Positions 18,722 to 27,590 of a stretch of 64,000 bases of DNA are shown here, piece by piece. The position numbers and the translations under genes were made by a program. Origin of the DNA: an uncultured Mediterranea sp. (lineage in GTDB: Bacteria; Bacteroidota; Bacteroidia; Bacteroidales; Bacteroidaceae); NCBI GenBank assembly GCA_945641355.1, contig CALZEQ010000012.1, positions 1 through 64,000 on the forward strand. The letters are read 5' to 3'. Under the pieces are notes generated by a model. That model made no database searches, was not told the DNA's origin, and was given only the letters and a program-made list of their open reading frames with translations. Within the stretch, counting starts at the first letter, position 1. The number at the start of each line of letters is the position of its first letter.

Positions 18722-20200
18722 ATGGCACAAGGCTCCCGACAAGTTCAGACACAGGCGCAACAGCAGATACAGACGCTGTCGCCCCAGCAGATTCTGGTAG
18801 TGAAACTACTGGAACTGCCGGCTGTGGAGCTGGAAGACAGGGTGCGTGCCGAACTGTTGGAGAATCCCGCTCTGGAAGAGGGACACGAGGACAACGAAGC
18901 AGATGAGTACGCCGACGCAACGACTCCTGAAGAGGAGGGCGATACCAGCTACGACTCCCTGAGCGACTACCTCAACGAAGATGACATCCCCGACTACAAG
19001 CTGCAAGAGAACAACCGAAGCCGCGACGAGCAGCCCGAAGAGATTCCCATCTCAGCCTCTACATCCTTCTACGAGACCTTGAAAGAGCAACTGGGCGAAC
19101 AGGAACTGACCGAACGGCAGCGCGAGCTGGCCGAGTATCTGATAGGTTCGCTGGACGACGACGGCCTGTTGCGCAAGTCGTTGGGTGACCTGAGCAACGA
19201 TCTGGCTATCTATTCAGGTATCGATGCTTCGGTTCAGGAGCTGGAAGAGGTATTGAGAATCATTCAGGACTTTGACCCCGCCGGCCTGGGAGCACGCAAT
19301 CTGAAAGAGTGTCTGCTGATACAGGTACGGCGCAAGATGGATACCCAGCCGGACGAGGACGAGTCGCTGCTGCACATCGAGGAGAGCATACTGACCAACT
19401 GCTACGAGGAATTCACACGCAAGCATTGGGAGAAGATAGAACAGAAGTTAGGTCTGGACGAGGCCACCACCCGACAGGCCATCAAGGAGATATGCCGGCT
19501 GAACCCGCGACCGGGTGCCTCGATGGGCGAGACCATCGGCAAGGATCTGCAACAGATTGTACCCGACTTTCTGGTCGACACCGATGACGAGGACAACATC
19601 ACGCTGACGCTGAACAACCGCAACGTACCCGAACTGCGCATGAGCCGCGACTTCACCACGCTGGTAGAAGAGCATACCAAGAACAAAGCCAACCAGTCGA
19701 AGGAGTCGAGAGAGGCCTTGCTGTTCCTGAAACAGAAGATGGATGCGGCACAGGGATTTATTGATGCCATCAAGCAACGGCAGAATACATTGCTCAAGAC
19801 CATGCAGGCTATCATCGACCTGCAGCGTCCTTTCTTTCTGGAGGGAGACGAATCGCTGCTCCGCCCCATGATACTGAAGGATGTGGCCGAACGTACAGGA
19901 CTGGACATCTCGACCATCTCGCGCGTCAGCAATAGCAAATACGTGCAGACCAGCTTCGGCATCTATCAGCTGAAGTTCTTTTTCAGCGACGGCTATACCA
20001 CGGGAGATGGCGGGGAGATGTCGGTACGCGAAATACGGAAGATACTGAAAGAGTGCATCGACAGCGAAGACAAGAAGAAGCCGCTGACCGATGACGAACT
20101 GACCGACCTGCTGAAGGAGAAAGGATACCCGATAGCCCGACGGACAGTGGCCAAGTATCGCCAGCAGATGGGCATTCCTGTGGCCCGACTGAGAAAATGA
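18722..20200 (+). CDS. rpoN: RNA polymerase sigma-54 factor
   Basis: A 492-residue sigma-54. Region I, the glutamine- and leucine-rich activator-interaction helix, opens the protein (QTQAQQQIQTLSPQQILVVKLLELP). An acidic region II follows, then the core-binding domain, and near the C-terminus the RpoN box ARRTVAKYR that recognises the -24 promoter element. It lets polymerase initiate only with an AAA+ activator. The start at 18722 is chosen because it begins the conserved region I; a frame-open start 27 bp upstream overlaps the -7 element. A PAP2-like gene follows 43 bp later. Confidence 0.95.
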   Translation: MAQGSRQVQTQAQQQIQTLSPQQILVVKLLELPAVELEDRVRAELLENPALEEGHEDNEADEYADATTPEEEGDTSYDSLSDYLNEDDIPDYKLQENNRSRDEQPEEIPISASTSFYETLKEQLGEQELTERQRELAEYLIGSLDDDGLLRKSLGDLSNDLAIYSGIDASVQELEEVLRIIQDFDPAGLGARNLKECLLIQVRRKMDTQPDEDESLLHIEESILTNCYEEFTRKHWEKIEQKLGLDEATTRQAIKEICRLNPRPGASMGETIGKDLQQIVPDFLVDTDDEDNITLTLNNRNVPELRMSRDFTTLVEEHTKNKANQSKESREALLFLKQKMDAAQGFIDAIKQRQNTLLKTMQAIIDLQRPFFLEGDESLLRPMILKDVAERTGLDISTISRVSNSKYVQTSFGIYQLKFFFSDGYTTGDGGEMSVREIRKILKECIDSEDKKKPLTDDELTDLLKEKGYPIARRTVAKYRQQMGIPVARLRK

Positions 20201-20243
20201 GAACCGAGTATGGATTGACGGCAGCAAGAGACTCTGACGACAG

Positions 20244-20915
20244 ATGGAACAGACAGAAGAACATATTGTAGCAGAAAAGACACTCCTACGGACAGCCAAG
20301 GTGGTTTCGGTGATATTTACACCGTTCTCCATTCCCTTCGTAGCCTTTCTGATACTCTTCATCTTCTCTTACCTGCGCATCATGCCGCTCAAGTACAAGC
20401 TGATAGTTCTGGGGGTGGTATACTGCTTCACCATCATGATGCCTACCCTGACCATCTTCCTCTTTCGGAAGATCAACGGGCTCAGTTCCTCCGAACTGGC
20501 AGAGCGGAAACGGAGATACGTTCCCTTCCTGCTGACCATCATCTCCTACCTCTTCTGCCTGTTCATGATGCACCGGTTGAACATACCTTGGTATATGACC
20601 GGCATCATATTGGCCGCCTTGCTCATGATGGTCATCTGCGTCGTCTTGAACCTGAGGTGGAAGCTGAGCGAGCACATGGCCGGAGCCGGAGCCGTCATAG
20701 GCGGATTGGTAGCCTTTAGTGCCCTCTTTGGCTACAATCCCGTCTGGTGGCTCTGTCTATTCATCCTGATAGCAGGCGTCCTGGGCACCTCGCGCATCAT
20801 TCTGCAGCACCACACCACTGGTGAAGTGATGGGCGGATTTGCCGTCGGATTGCTTTGCTCGCTGCTGGTGCTGCATCCGTTGAGCAACATGCTGTTCAGG
20901 GTCTTCCTGTTTTAG
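20244..20915 (+). CDS. PAP2-like membrane protein
   Basis: A 223-residue integral membrane protein with about six hydrophobic segments. The C-terminal half carries a weak type 2 phosphatidic acid phosphatase signature: SEHMAGAG where the PSGH motif would be, then GTSRIILQHHTTGEVMGGFAVG, which matches the SR-x5-H-x3-D block in outline but has Glu instead of Asp. It may dephosphorylate a lipid or undecaprenyl pyrophosphate, but the first PAP2 motif is not clear. Position after rpoN suggests co-transcription. Confidence 0.7.
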   Translation: MEQTEEHIVAEKTLLRTAKVVSVIFTPFSIPFVAFLILFIFSYLRIMPLKYKLIVLGVVYCFTIMMPTLTIFLFRKINGLSSSELAERKRRYVPFLLTIISYLFCLFMMHRLNIPWYMTGIILAALLMMVICVVLNLRWKLSEHMAGAGAVIGGLVAFSALFGYNPVWWLCLFILIAGVLGTSRIILQHHTTGEVMGGFAVGLLCSLLVLHPLSNMLFRVFLF

Positions 20916-21007
20916 GAAGCAAAAAAGAGAAACTAATTCGGTGAAGGAAAGGGTTGGACAAGCCCCGCACTCCACCACAATAATAACCTTTTTAAAAACT
21001 AATGATT

Positions 21008-21388
21008 ATGAACTTTCCGACAAACGTAAAGTACACCAGCGAACATGAGTGGATTCGTATGGAAGGCGATGTAGCCTATGTAGGTATCACAGACTATGCA
21101 CAGGAGCAACTGGGCGATATCGTATTTGTTGATATCCAGACTGAAGGCGAGACACTGGCTGCAGGCGATGCATTCGGTACCATCGAAGTTGTGAAGACCA
21201 TCTCTGACCTCTTCATGCCGGTAGCCGGCGAAGTGCTGGAGCAGAACGAAGCATTGGCCGACCAGCCCGAACTGGTCAACAAAGATCCTTATGGCGAAGG
21301 CTGGCTCATCAAGGTGAAACCGGCTGCTGACGCAGACTTCGACAGCCTGCTGGATGCCGACGCATACAAAGCGCTGGTCAACGAATAA
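21008..21388 (+). CDS. gcvH: Glycine cleavage system H protein
   Basis: A 126-residue lipoyl carrier that shuttles the aminomethyl group between the P and T proteins of the glycine cleavage complex. The lipoyl-lysine is Lys63 in [15 protein letters not shown]. The N-terminus [12 protein letters not shown] and the end [10 protein letters not shown] are typical and length is normal. An in-frame ATG six bases upstream (21002) is an equally possible start. No gcvP or gcvT lies in the window. Confidence 0.95.
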   Translation: MNFPTNVKYTSEHEWIRMEGDVAYVGITDYAQEQLGDIVFVDIQTEGETLAAGDAFGTIEVVKTISDLFMPVAGEVLEQNEALADQPELVNKDPYGEGWLIKVKPAADADFDSLLDADAYKALVNE

Positions 21389-21441
21389 GCCGTACACGCA
21401 ACAGGGCCTTGCCCCGATGCCGATCAGTAACAGACAGAGGC

Positions 21442-21509
21442 ACGAAGGTACAGAGTACTCATCCGTCAGTAACGGCTGACAGGAGCACTCTCTTCCTTTG
21501 TGCCTTCGT
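21442..21509 (+). repeat. Structured gcvH-purE intergenic hairpin
   Basis: Arms ACGAAGGTACA (21442-21452) and TGTGCCTTCGT (21499-21509) pair over 11 bp with one G-T pair. Inside lies a second small hairpin, GTCAG (21465-21469) with CTGAC (21476-21480). It could be a terminator for gcvH or leader structure of purE; there is no T-run. Confidence 0.5.
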
Positions 21510-21534
21510 ATAACCCTAAGAATTATCCATTAAA

Positions 21535-22047
21535 ATGCTATCACCCATTGTCAGCATCATCATGGGCAGCACATCCGACCTTCCCGTCATGGAGAAGGCG
21601 GCCCAGCTGCTGAATGATATGCACGTTCCGTTCGAAATGAACGCGCTCTCGGCACACCGCACTCCGGAGGCCGTAGAAGAATTTGCAAAGAATGCCCGTC
21701 AACGCGGCATCAAAGTCATCATTGCCGCTGCCGGCATGGCAGCCGCACTGCCCGGCGTCATCGCCGCCAACACTACCCTGCCCGTCATCGGAGTACCCGT
21801 CAAAGGCAGTGTACTCGACGGTGTAGATGCCTTGTACTCCATCATACAGATGCCTCCCGGCATCCCCGTTGCCACAGTAGCCATCAACGGAGCCATGAAT
21901 GCCGCCATCCTGGCTGTGCAAATACTGGCACTGAGCGACCCCGCCCTAGCCGAAAGCTTTGCCACTTACAAAGAGGGGCTGAAAAAGAAGATTGTCAAGG
22001 CCAATGAGGATTTAAAGGAAGTGAAGTACGAATATAAAACGAATTGA
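21535..22047 (+). CDS. purE: N5-carboxyaminoimidazole ribonucleotide mutase
   Basis: A 170-residue PurE that converts N5-CAIR to CAIR in purine synthesis. Motifs are SIIMGSTSDLPVMEKA for phosphate binding, SAHRTPE with the catalytic His, AAAGMAAALPGVIAANTTLPVIGVPV, and PPGIPVATVAINGAMNAA. Class I is inferred from the pattern and length. ispG follows 25 bp later, so the two are probably co-transcribed. Confidence 0.93.
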   Translation: MLSPIVSIIMGSTSDLPVMEKAAQLLNDMHVPFEMNALSAHRTPEAVEEFAKNARQRGIKVIIAAAGMAAALPGVIAANTTLPVIGVPVKGSVLDGVDALYSIIQMPPGIPVATVAINGAMNAAILAVQILALSDPALAESFATYKEGLKKKIVKANEDLKEVKYEYKTN

Positions 22048-22072
22048 CACACGGCATCCGCAAGCAGACACT

Positions 22073-23944
22073 ATGGACCTATTCAACTATTCCCGCCGAG
22101 AGACATCGGCAGTCAACGTGGGTGCCACCCCGCTGGGAGGAGCCAACCCCATCCGCATACAGAGCATGACCAACACGCCTACGCAAGACACGGCAGCCTG
22201 CGTGGCACAGACCCTACGCATCGTCAGCGCCGGGGGAGAGTATGTACGCCTCACCACACAAGGAGTGAAGGAGGCTGAGAACCTGAAGGAAATCAATGCC
22301 GCACTGCGTCGGGAGGGATGCATGGTGCCGCTGGTGGCCGACGTACACTTCAACCCCCGTGTGGCTGACGTAGCGGCCCTCTATGCCGAGAAGGTACGCA
22401 TCAACCCCGGTAACTACGTGGATGCCGCTCGCACCTTCAAGCAGCTGGAATACACCGACGAAGCGTATGCGCAAGAGCTGCAGAAGATACGTGACCGCTT
22501 TGTCCCCTTTCTGGACATCTGCCGTGCCAACCATACGGCCATCCGCATCGGGGTGAACCACGGCTCACTCTCCGACCGCATCATGTCACGCTACGGCGAC
22601 ACGCCCGAGGGGATGGTGGAGTCGTGCATGGAGTTCCTGCGCATCTGCGTGGCCGAGCACTTCACCGATGTAGTCATCTCCATCAAAGCCTCCAACACGG
22701 TGGTGATGGTCAGGACCGTCCGCCTGCTGGCACACGTCATGGAGCAAGAGGGAATGCACTTCCCCTTCCACTTGGGAGTGACCGAGGCGGGCGACGGCGA
22801 AGACGGACGCATCAAGTCGGCTCTGGGCATCGGTGCCCTGCTGGCCGACGGACTGGGTGACACCATCCGTGTATCGCTGAGTGAGGCCCCCGAAGCCGAG
22901 ATACCTGTGGCACGCAAGCTGGTGGACTACATCCTCCGCCGTGAGGGACATCCGTACATACCTGGAGCCGAAGCAGCCTCGTTCAACTACCTTGTACCCG
23001 TACGGCGTGCCACCCGTGCCGTCCGCAACATCGGAGGAGACAACCTGCCCGTCGTCTTGTCGGCCCAGCTGGATGGGGTGAAGCGCAACTTCCATTCCCA
23101 GTTCATGCCCGACTATCTCTACGTAGGTCGGAAGCTGCCCGAAACACTGCTGCCCGATATGCAGTATATCCTCGATGCCGACGTATGGCAGGGAGAGAAG
23201 AATACTTGGCCGGCCTTCAACGGCAGCCAGCTGCCCTATATGGGTGCCGTCTCTGCTCCGCTGAAGTTCCTGTTCATCACCTATCTGGGACTGAACGAAG
23301 AGGCGTTGGCATGCCTGAAGTACCATCCGGAGGTGGTTCTGATTGTGCAGAGCAACCATCCCAACCGGTTGGGCGAGCAGCGTGCCCTTGTACACCAGCT
23401 GATGAACGAAGGCCTCGGCAATCCGGTCATCTTCTTCCAGCACTACAGCGAGCAAGAGGCCGAAGCTTTCCAGCTCCAGGCTGCAGCCGATATGGGTGCG
23501 CTGATATTCGACGGCTTCTGCGACGGCCTGTTCCTCCTCAACCTGCCTCCGCAGCAGGATCACGTCGGCACCAACCCCATCAGCGACACACTTGTTGACA
23601 GCACCGCCTTCGGCATCCTGCAGGCCGGCCGCATCCGTACCAGCAAGACGGAGTACATCTCCTGTCCCGGTTGTGGACGTACGCTCTACGACCTGCAGAG
23701 CACCATTGCCCGCATCAAGGAAGCTACCAGCCATCTGAAGGGGTTGAAGATAGGCATCATGGGGTGCATTGTCAACGGACCGGGTGAGATGGCCGATGCC
23801 GACTATGGATATGTAGGAGCCGGTCGAGGCCGCATCAGCCTCTACAAGCGGAAGGAGTGCATCGAGAAGAACATTCCCGAGGCAGAGGCTGTGGATAAGC
23901 TGATAGCACTCATCAAGGCGAACGGCGACTGGCAGCCACAGTGA
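22073..23944 (+). CDS. ispG: (E)-4-hydroxy-3-methylbut-2-enyl-diphosphate synthase, long form
   Basis: A 623-residue IspG (GcpE), the iron-sulfur enzyme that reductively opens MEcPP to HMBPP in the non-mevalonate isoprenoid pathway. The N-terminal TIM barrel starts with NPIRIQSMTNTPTQDTAA. A central insertion of more than 200 residues is present, as in the plant and Bacteroidetes/Chlamydia long form. The C-terminal reductase-like domain has the cluster ligands in SCPGCGRTLYDLQ and MGCIVNGPGEMADADYGYVG. The long form is normal for this phylum. Confidence 0.95.
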   Translation: MDLFNYSRRETSAVNVGATPLGGANPIRIQSMTNTPTQDTAACVAQTLRIVSAGGEYVRLTTQGVKEAENLKEINAALRREGCMVPLVADVHFNPRVADVAALYAEKVRINPGNYVDAARTFKQLEYTDEAYAQELQKIRDRFVPFLDICRANHTAIRIGVNHGSLSDRIMSRYGDTPEGMVESCMEFLRICVAEHFTDVVISIKASNTVVMVRTVRLLAHVMEQEGMHFPFHLGVTEAGDGEDGRIKSALGIGALLADGLGDTIRVSLSEAPEAEIPVARKLVDYILRREGHPYIPGAEAASFNYLVPVRRATRAVRNIGGDNLPVVLSAQLDGVKRNFHSQFMPDYLYVGRKLPETLLPDMQYILDADVWQGEKNTWPAFNGSQLPYMGAVSAPLKFLFITYLGLNEEALACLKYHPEVVLIVQSNHPNRLGEQRALVHQLMNEGLGNPVIFFQHYSEQEAEAFQLQAAADMGALIFDGFCDGLFLLNLPPQQDHVGTNPISDTLVDSTAFGILQAGRIRTSKTEYISCPGCGRTLYDLQSTIARIKEATSHLKGLKIGIMGCIVNGPGEMADADYGYVGAGRGRISLYKRKECIEKNIPEAEAVDKLIALIKANGDWQPQ

Positions 23945-23997
23945 TACACTGTCGGCCTTCTGTTTCATCCCATGCAGGAGCCATCCGCTTTAAAACT

Positions 23998-24052
23998 TGT
24001 CGGGCAGAAGTTCTAAACTTTTGAGGAATTAGTTTAAAACTTCTGCCCGACA
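23998..24052. terminator. Long symmetrical hairpin between ispG and the S41 protease
   Basis: Perfect 15-bp arms TGTCGGGCAGAAGTT (23998-24012) and AACTTCTGCCCGACA (24038-24052), continued after one C/A mismatch by TAAACT / AGTTTA, giving about 22 bp of near-perfect stem with an 11-base loop. It separates converging genes and has no clear T-run on either side. Probably a bidirectional terminator. Confidence 0.55.
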
Positions 24053-24070
24053 GGTCTTAATGTCGTTTGC

Positions 24071-25807
24071 TCACACAAACAGCCAGTCACCGGCTTGCAC
24101 CTCCAACGGGCGGACATGGAATGCCAGCGGCTGTGGCTGTCCGGACGATGGAGTGAGTGTCTTCCTGTACTCCTCCTCATCCAGTAGCACCTTAACGGCT
24201 GCCTTCAGGTCGTCGTCGTCCTTCAGCTGCTCGATGATGCTGCCCCGCTGGTAATAGTATCGCTTGACAATCTCAACGGCAATCATGGCTTTGATATCCT
24301 TGGCAAAGTAGTCCAGATCCCGCTCCAGATTGTGTGTCAGTTTCTTCTCCAACGCCTGAAACTCGTCGGCTGCATCCGAAAGGTAGCCTTCAAACTCGGC
24401 CATCTCCTTCAGGTTCTTCAGTATCTTCTCCGTTTGCTGGTCGTACTTGAAGTCGGCCTTCTTCACCAGCTCCTTGAAGTCGGCATAGTCGGCCTCCGTC
24501 ACCTGGAAGCGTTCGGGAGCCTCAATGGAGGCGTGCTTCAGGCAGTACTGTGTGGCATAATCGAAAATCAGGTTGTCGTTCACCAGATAGTAGAGGATGT
24601 TGGGCAGCTTTTCGGGTGCCAATTGGATGTCGGGCATGATGCCTCCGCCGTCGCGCACTTCACGTCCCGCAGCCGTGTGGAAGAGGTGTGTCAGGCTGTC
24701 GGGAATCTGTCCCACGCTGCCGTCGGCGTTGCGGTGCTGGTAGTCGATGGCCTGTACACATCGTCCGCTGGGGATGTAGTACTTCGAGGTGGTCAGTTTC
24801 ATCGTTGCCCCGTACGGCAACGGGCGGGTTGTCTGCACCAGTCCCTTGCCATAGGTGCGTGTCCCCACAATCACTGCACGGTCTAGGTCTTGCAGCGAAC
24901 CTGCTAATATCTCCGACGACGAGGCGGTTCGTCCGTCCACCAGTACGGCCAGCGGTATCTCCAGGTCCAGCGGTTCGCGCAGCGTCTTGTACGTGTTGCT
25001 GGCCTGCTTGGTCTTGCCCTTGGTAGTGACCAGCGTCTTGCCCCGTGGCAGGAAGAAGTTGGCAATCTCCACCGACTCGTCCAGCAGTCCGCCTCCGTTT
25101 CCGCGCAGGTCAATCACCAGCGAGGTAATGCCCCGCTTCTTCAGGTCCAGGAATGCCTGTTTGAACTCCTTCGAAGGGTTCCCCGAAAAGGTGCTCAGGT
25201 TGATGTATCCCACGTTGTTCTCCAGCTTGTCATAATAAGGTATAAAGGGGAGCTGGATATTGCGGCGCACGATGTCAAACTCCAGCGGCTGCTCCGTGCC
25301 CGGCCGCTGCACCTTCAGCTTGAAGCGGGTGCCGGTCTGTCCGCGCAGCATCTCGCTCACCTGCTGGTTGTCCTTTCCCATCAGGTCCTCTCCGTCTATC
25401 TCCATCAGTACGTCCCCCGCCTTCAGTCCCACGGTAGCAGCCGGCATACCTTCGTAGGGTTCGGATATCATGGAACGCTTCAGCTTGGCATTCCACGTAA
25501 TCACCGACCCGATGCCGCCATACGAATTCTTCAGCATCTGTTCCAGTTCGCTCTGGTCATCCTCGGGGAAGTAGTTGGTATAGGGGTCAAGCGAATAGAG
25601 CATCGCGTCAATACCCTCGCGGATGGTCTTGTCCGGCTGGATGGTATCTACATAAAACATATCCAGTTCCTTTACGATGGAACTGAAGATATCCAGATTC
25701 TTGGCTATCCTGAAATTGCGGTCGTCTGACTTCTGGAAGCTCCACAGGAGCACCCCTCCCGCCACGACAGCGAGCAGGCAGAGTGTAAGTTTCAAAGGTC
25801 TTTTCAT
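24071..25807 (-). CDS. S41 family carboxy-terminal processing protease
   Basis: A 578-residue periplasmic protease of the CtpA/Prc type. One N-terminal membrane anchor (LTLCLLAVVAGGVLLW) is followed by a helical segment, a PDZ domain (GGIGSVI to VQRPG, about residues 97-170) and the S41 core. The catalytic serine is Ser298 in TASSSEIL and the lysine is Lys321 in YGKGLVQ. A helical C-terminal extension of about 170 residues follows. Substrates are unknown; relatives trim envelope proteins. The frame is open six codons upstream from a TTG; ATG 25807 is chosen. The adenosine kinase-like gene ends 14 bp upstream. Confidence 0.92.
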   Translation of the reverse strand: MKRPLKLTLCLLAVVAGGVLLWSFQKSDDRNFRIAKNLDIFSSIVKELDMFYVDTIQPDKTIREGIDAMLYSLDPYTNYFPEDDQSELEQMLKNSYGGIGSVITWNAKLKRSMISEPYEGMPAATVGLKAGDVLMEIDGEDLMGKDNQQVSEMLRGQTGTRFKLKVQRPGTEQPLEFDIVRRNIQLPFIPYYDKLENNVGYINLSTFSGNPSKEFKQAFLDLKKRGITSLVIDLRGNGGGLLDESVEIANFFLPRGKTLVTTKGKTKQASNTYKTLREPLDLEIPLAVLVDGRTASSSEILAGSLQDLDRAVIVGTRTYGKGLVQTTRPLPYGATMKLTTSKYYIPSGRCVQAIDYQHRNADGSVGQIPDSLTHLFHTAAGREVRDGGGIMPDIQLAPEKLPNILYYLVNDNLIFDYATQYCLKHASIEAPERFQVTEADYADFKELVKKADFKYDQQTEKILKNLKEMAEFEGYLSDAADEFQALEKKLTHNLERDLDYFAKDIKAMIAVEIVKRYYYQRGSIIEQLKDDDDLKAAVKVLLDEEEYRKTLTPSSGQPQPLAFHVRPLEVQAGDWLFV

Positions 25808-25821
25808 ATCACGTAATCTTT

Positions 25822-26793
25822 TCAAAGTTCATTTTTTATGGTTTCCCACTCTTCGGGCGAGAGTTCGGCCCCTATCACCTGGATGATGCGTCCGGACAGG
25901 AGCGAGCCAATGCGTGCACATTTCTCCAGCGCATATCCGCACGTCAGTCCGTACAGGAATCCCGCCGCAAAGTAGTCGCCGGCACCCGTGGTGTCCACCA
26001 CCTTCTCTACAGCGACCGCCTCCACATGCACCGTCTCCGTACCTTTACGGAGCAGTGAGCCCCGTGCGCCCAACTTTACCACGGCCACACTGCACAGCCC
26101 ACCTAGCACGTCCAGTGCCTCTTCGGGCTCCTTCCCTGTAAAGGCACGTGCCTCTTCCTCGTTGGCAAATACGATGTCCACATACTTGTTTATCAGGAGC
26201 GAGAAGAAGTCGCGATCGTCCCTCACCACGTTCGGACTGGCCAGATCCATACAGACCTGCAAGCCCGCCTCTTTGGCCAGCTCGATGGCCCTCAGTATCA
26301 TGTCGTGGTCCTGCACCAGATAGCCCTCTATCAGCAGATAGGTATATCCCTTGAACATATCAGGCACCAGCTCCTCCGCCTTCAGTGAGCTGGCCGCTCC
26401 CAGGTAGTCGGCAAAAGTGCGTTCGCCGTCCGGCGAGATAAAGGTGGAAGCCACCCCCGACGGCAGATTGGTCGAAACCAGCAGATGGGTATCTACGCCG
26501 CACGCCGACAGGCTTTCGCGATAGAAGGCACCGTTATCGTCCGTCCCGACCTTGCCGATGAAGCCTACCGGCACATTCAGGCGGGCCATCGCCCGTATCG
26601 AGTTGCCGGCCGAACCACCAGGCATTTTTCTGGCCTGCATCGAAGCAAGCAACCTGTTCATTTTCAGCAGTCCTTCATCGTTTACAAAGGTGATGCATCC
26701 CTTCTGCAGCTTCAGGTCTGCCAATATCTCGTCGCTCTTCACGATGGCAAGTACATCGGTCAAAGCATTGCCCAATCCAATTATTTTATCCAT
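25822..26793 (-). CDS. PfkB-family kinase, adenosine kinase-like
   Basis: A 323-residue cytosolic ribokinase-fold enzyme. Features are MDKIIGLGNALTDVLA at the start, the substrate loop PGGSAGNSIRAMARL, FIGKVGTDDNG, and the anion-hole/catalytic motif DTTGAGDYFAAGF with base Asp273. Closest families are adenosine kinase and related sugar kinases; I cannot tell the substrate from sequence. The start at 26793 fits the family and sits 18 bp from a -7 element. The upstream 27 in-frame codons overlap that promoter. It is probably co-transcribed with the S41 protease. Confidence 0.9.
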   Translation of the reverse strand: MDKIIGLGNALTDVLAIVKSDEILADLKLQKGCITFVNDEGLLKMNRLLASMQARKMPGGSAGNSIRAMARLNVPVGFIGKVGTDDNGAFYRESLSACGVDTHLLVSTNLPSGVASTFISPDGERTFADYLGAASSLKAEELVPDMFKGYTYLLIEGYLVQDHDMILRAIELAKEAGLQVCMDLASPNVVRDDRDFFSLLINKYVDIVFANEEEARAFTGKEPEEALDVLGGLCSVAVVKLGARGSLLRKGTETVHVEAVAVEKVVDTTGAGDYFAAGFLYGLTCGYALEKCARIGSLLSGRIIQVIGAELSPEEWETIKNEL

Positions 26794-26810
26794 TTTCGAT
26801 ATTTTTTTTG

Positions 26811-26818
26811 CAAAGATA
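26811..26818 (-). promoter_or_regulatory. Candidate -7 element, adenosine kinase-like/S41 operon
   Basis: Minus-strand TATCTTTG, full match to TAnnTTTG, 17 bp before the start codon. It faces the tRNA-Asn promoter 23 bp away. Confidence 0.6.
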
Positions 26819-26841
26819 TTGCATATTTCAAAATATCCTAT

Positions 26842-26849
26842 TACTTTTG
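26842..26849 (+). promoter_or_regulatory. Candidate tRNA-Asn -7 element
   Basis: TACTTTTG, full match to TAnnTTTG, with ATTG (26818-26821) 20 bp upstream as an imperfect -33 box. It lies 25 bp before the first tRNA-Asn. Confidence 0.55.
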
Positions 26850-26874
26850 CACCGCATTTAAGGAAAAGCAACAT

Positions 26875-26948
26875 TCTTCGTTAGCTCAGTCGGTTAGAGC
26901 ATCTGACTGTTAATCAGAGGGTCCTTGGTTCAAGTCCAAGACGAAGAG
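26875..26948 (+). tRNA. tRNA-Asn (anticodon GTT), copy 1
   Basis: Full 74-nt cloverleaf. Acceptor TCTTCGT / ACGAAGA with discriminator G, anticodon stem TCTGA/TCAGA and loop CTGTTAA giving anticodon GTT, T arm CTTGG-TTCAAGT-CCAAG. CCA is not encoded. Identical to copy 2, which begins 97 bp later. Confidence 0.95.
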
Positions 26949-26971
26949 CCAAACTACTTTAAATGCAACAT

Positions 26972-27045
26972 TCTTCGTTAGCTCAGTCGGTTAGAGCATC
27001 TGACTGTTAATCAGAGGGTCCTTGGTTCAAGTCCAAGACGAAGAG
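26972..27045 (+). tRNA. tRNA-Asn (anticodon GTT), copy 2
   Basis: Identical in sequence to copy 1, with the same short GCAACAT lead, which points to tandem duplication. The spacer is 23 bp, so both are probably cut from one transcript ended by the terminator at 27049. Confidence 0.95.
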
Positions 27046-27048
27046 CAG

Positions 27049-27078
27049 AAAGGCTTGTCAGTGTGGCAAGCCTTTTTT
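27049..27078 (+). terminator. Terminator of the tRNA-Asn pair
   Basis: Stem AAAGGCTTG / CAAGCCTTT with a 9-base loop and a T-run. The group II intron begins four bases after the T-run, which is the insertion habit of class IIC introns. Confidence 0.9.
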
Positions 27079-27590
27079 GCATGTGTGTCGGGCATGACAC
27101 TACCTTAACTGTTTCTATTCCAGTCGCGGGTATTTACCGCCAAACGAAGCGAACGACAAGTCGTTGTCAGTAATGGCAAGGATGGAGGAAGTCATGTAGC
27201 GAGACTCTTGAGCCTCCGAACAGAAACTTGGTATAAGGCTAAATGGGAAAGGGTAAGACAGCATGACAAGTTGAAGCCCCAATGGTAAACGTACTCCCCA
27301 AAACAGTAAGCCAAGAGGTTGTGGAATCAGAAGGTTAGTGCCTTACCCGAGAGGTCCATCCAGCGTGGAAACACGTGCGATAAAAAGCTCATGGGTGGGA
27401 GTCAGCTGATCCCATAGTAGGTGAGTCACCGAAGGGGTTAATGTATATATATATAGTGCAAATCGCTGTAAGCAATGCGATGGCAGTCCGAAAGCAAGGT
27501 AAGACAAACGTGAGTGAAACGTAATCACCCTATGTTGGAAATAGCAGGGACAGTCCGTCGTACATTTACAAGCAGAACGAAAAGCAGCAA

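Noticed and set aside
22586..23968. Minus-strand frame of 460 codons opposite ispG
   Set aside because: Fully antisense to ispG, whose motifs and start are clear.
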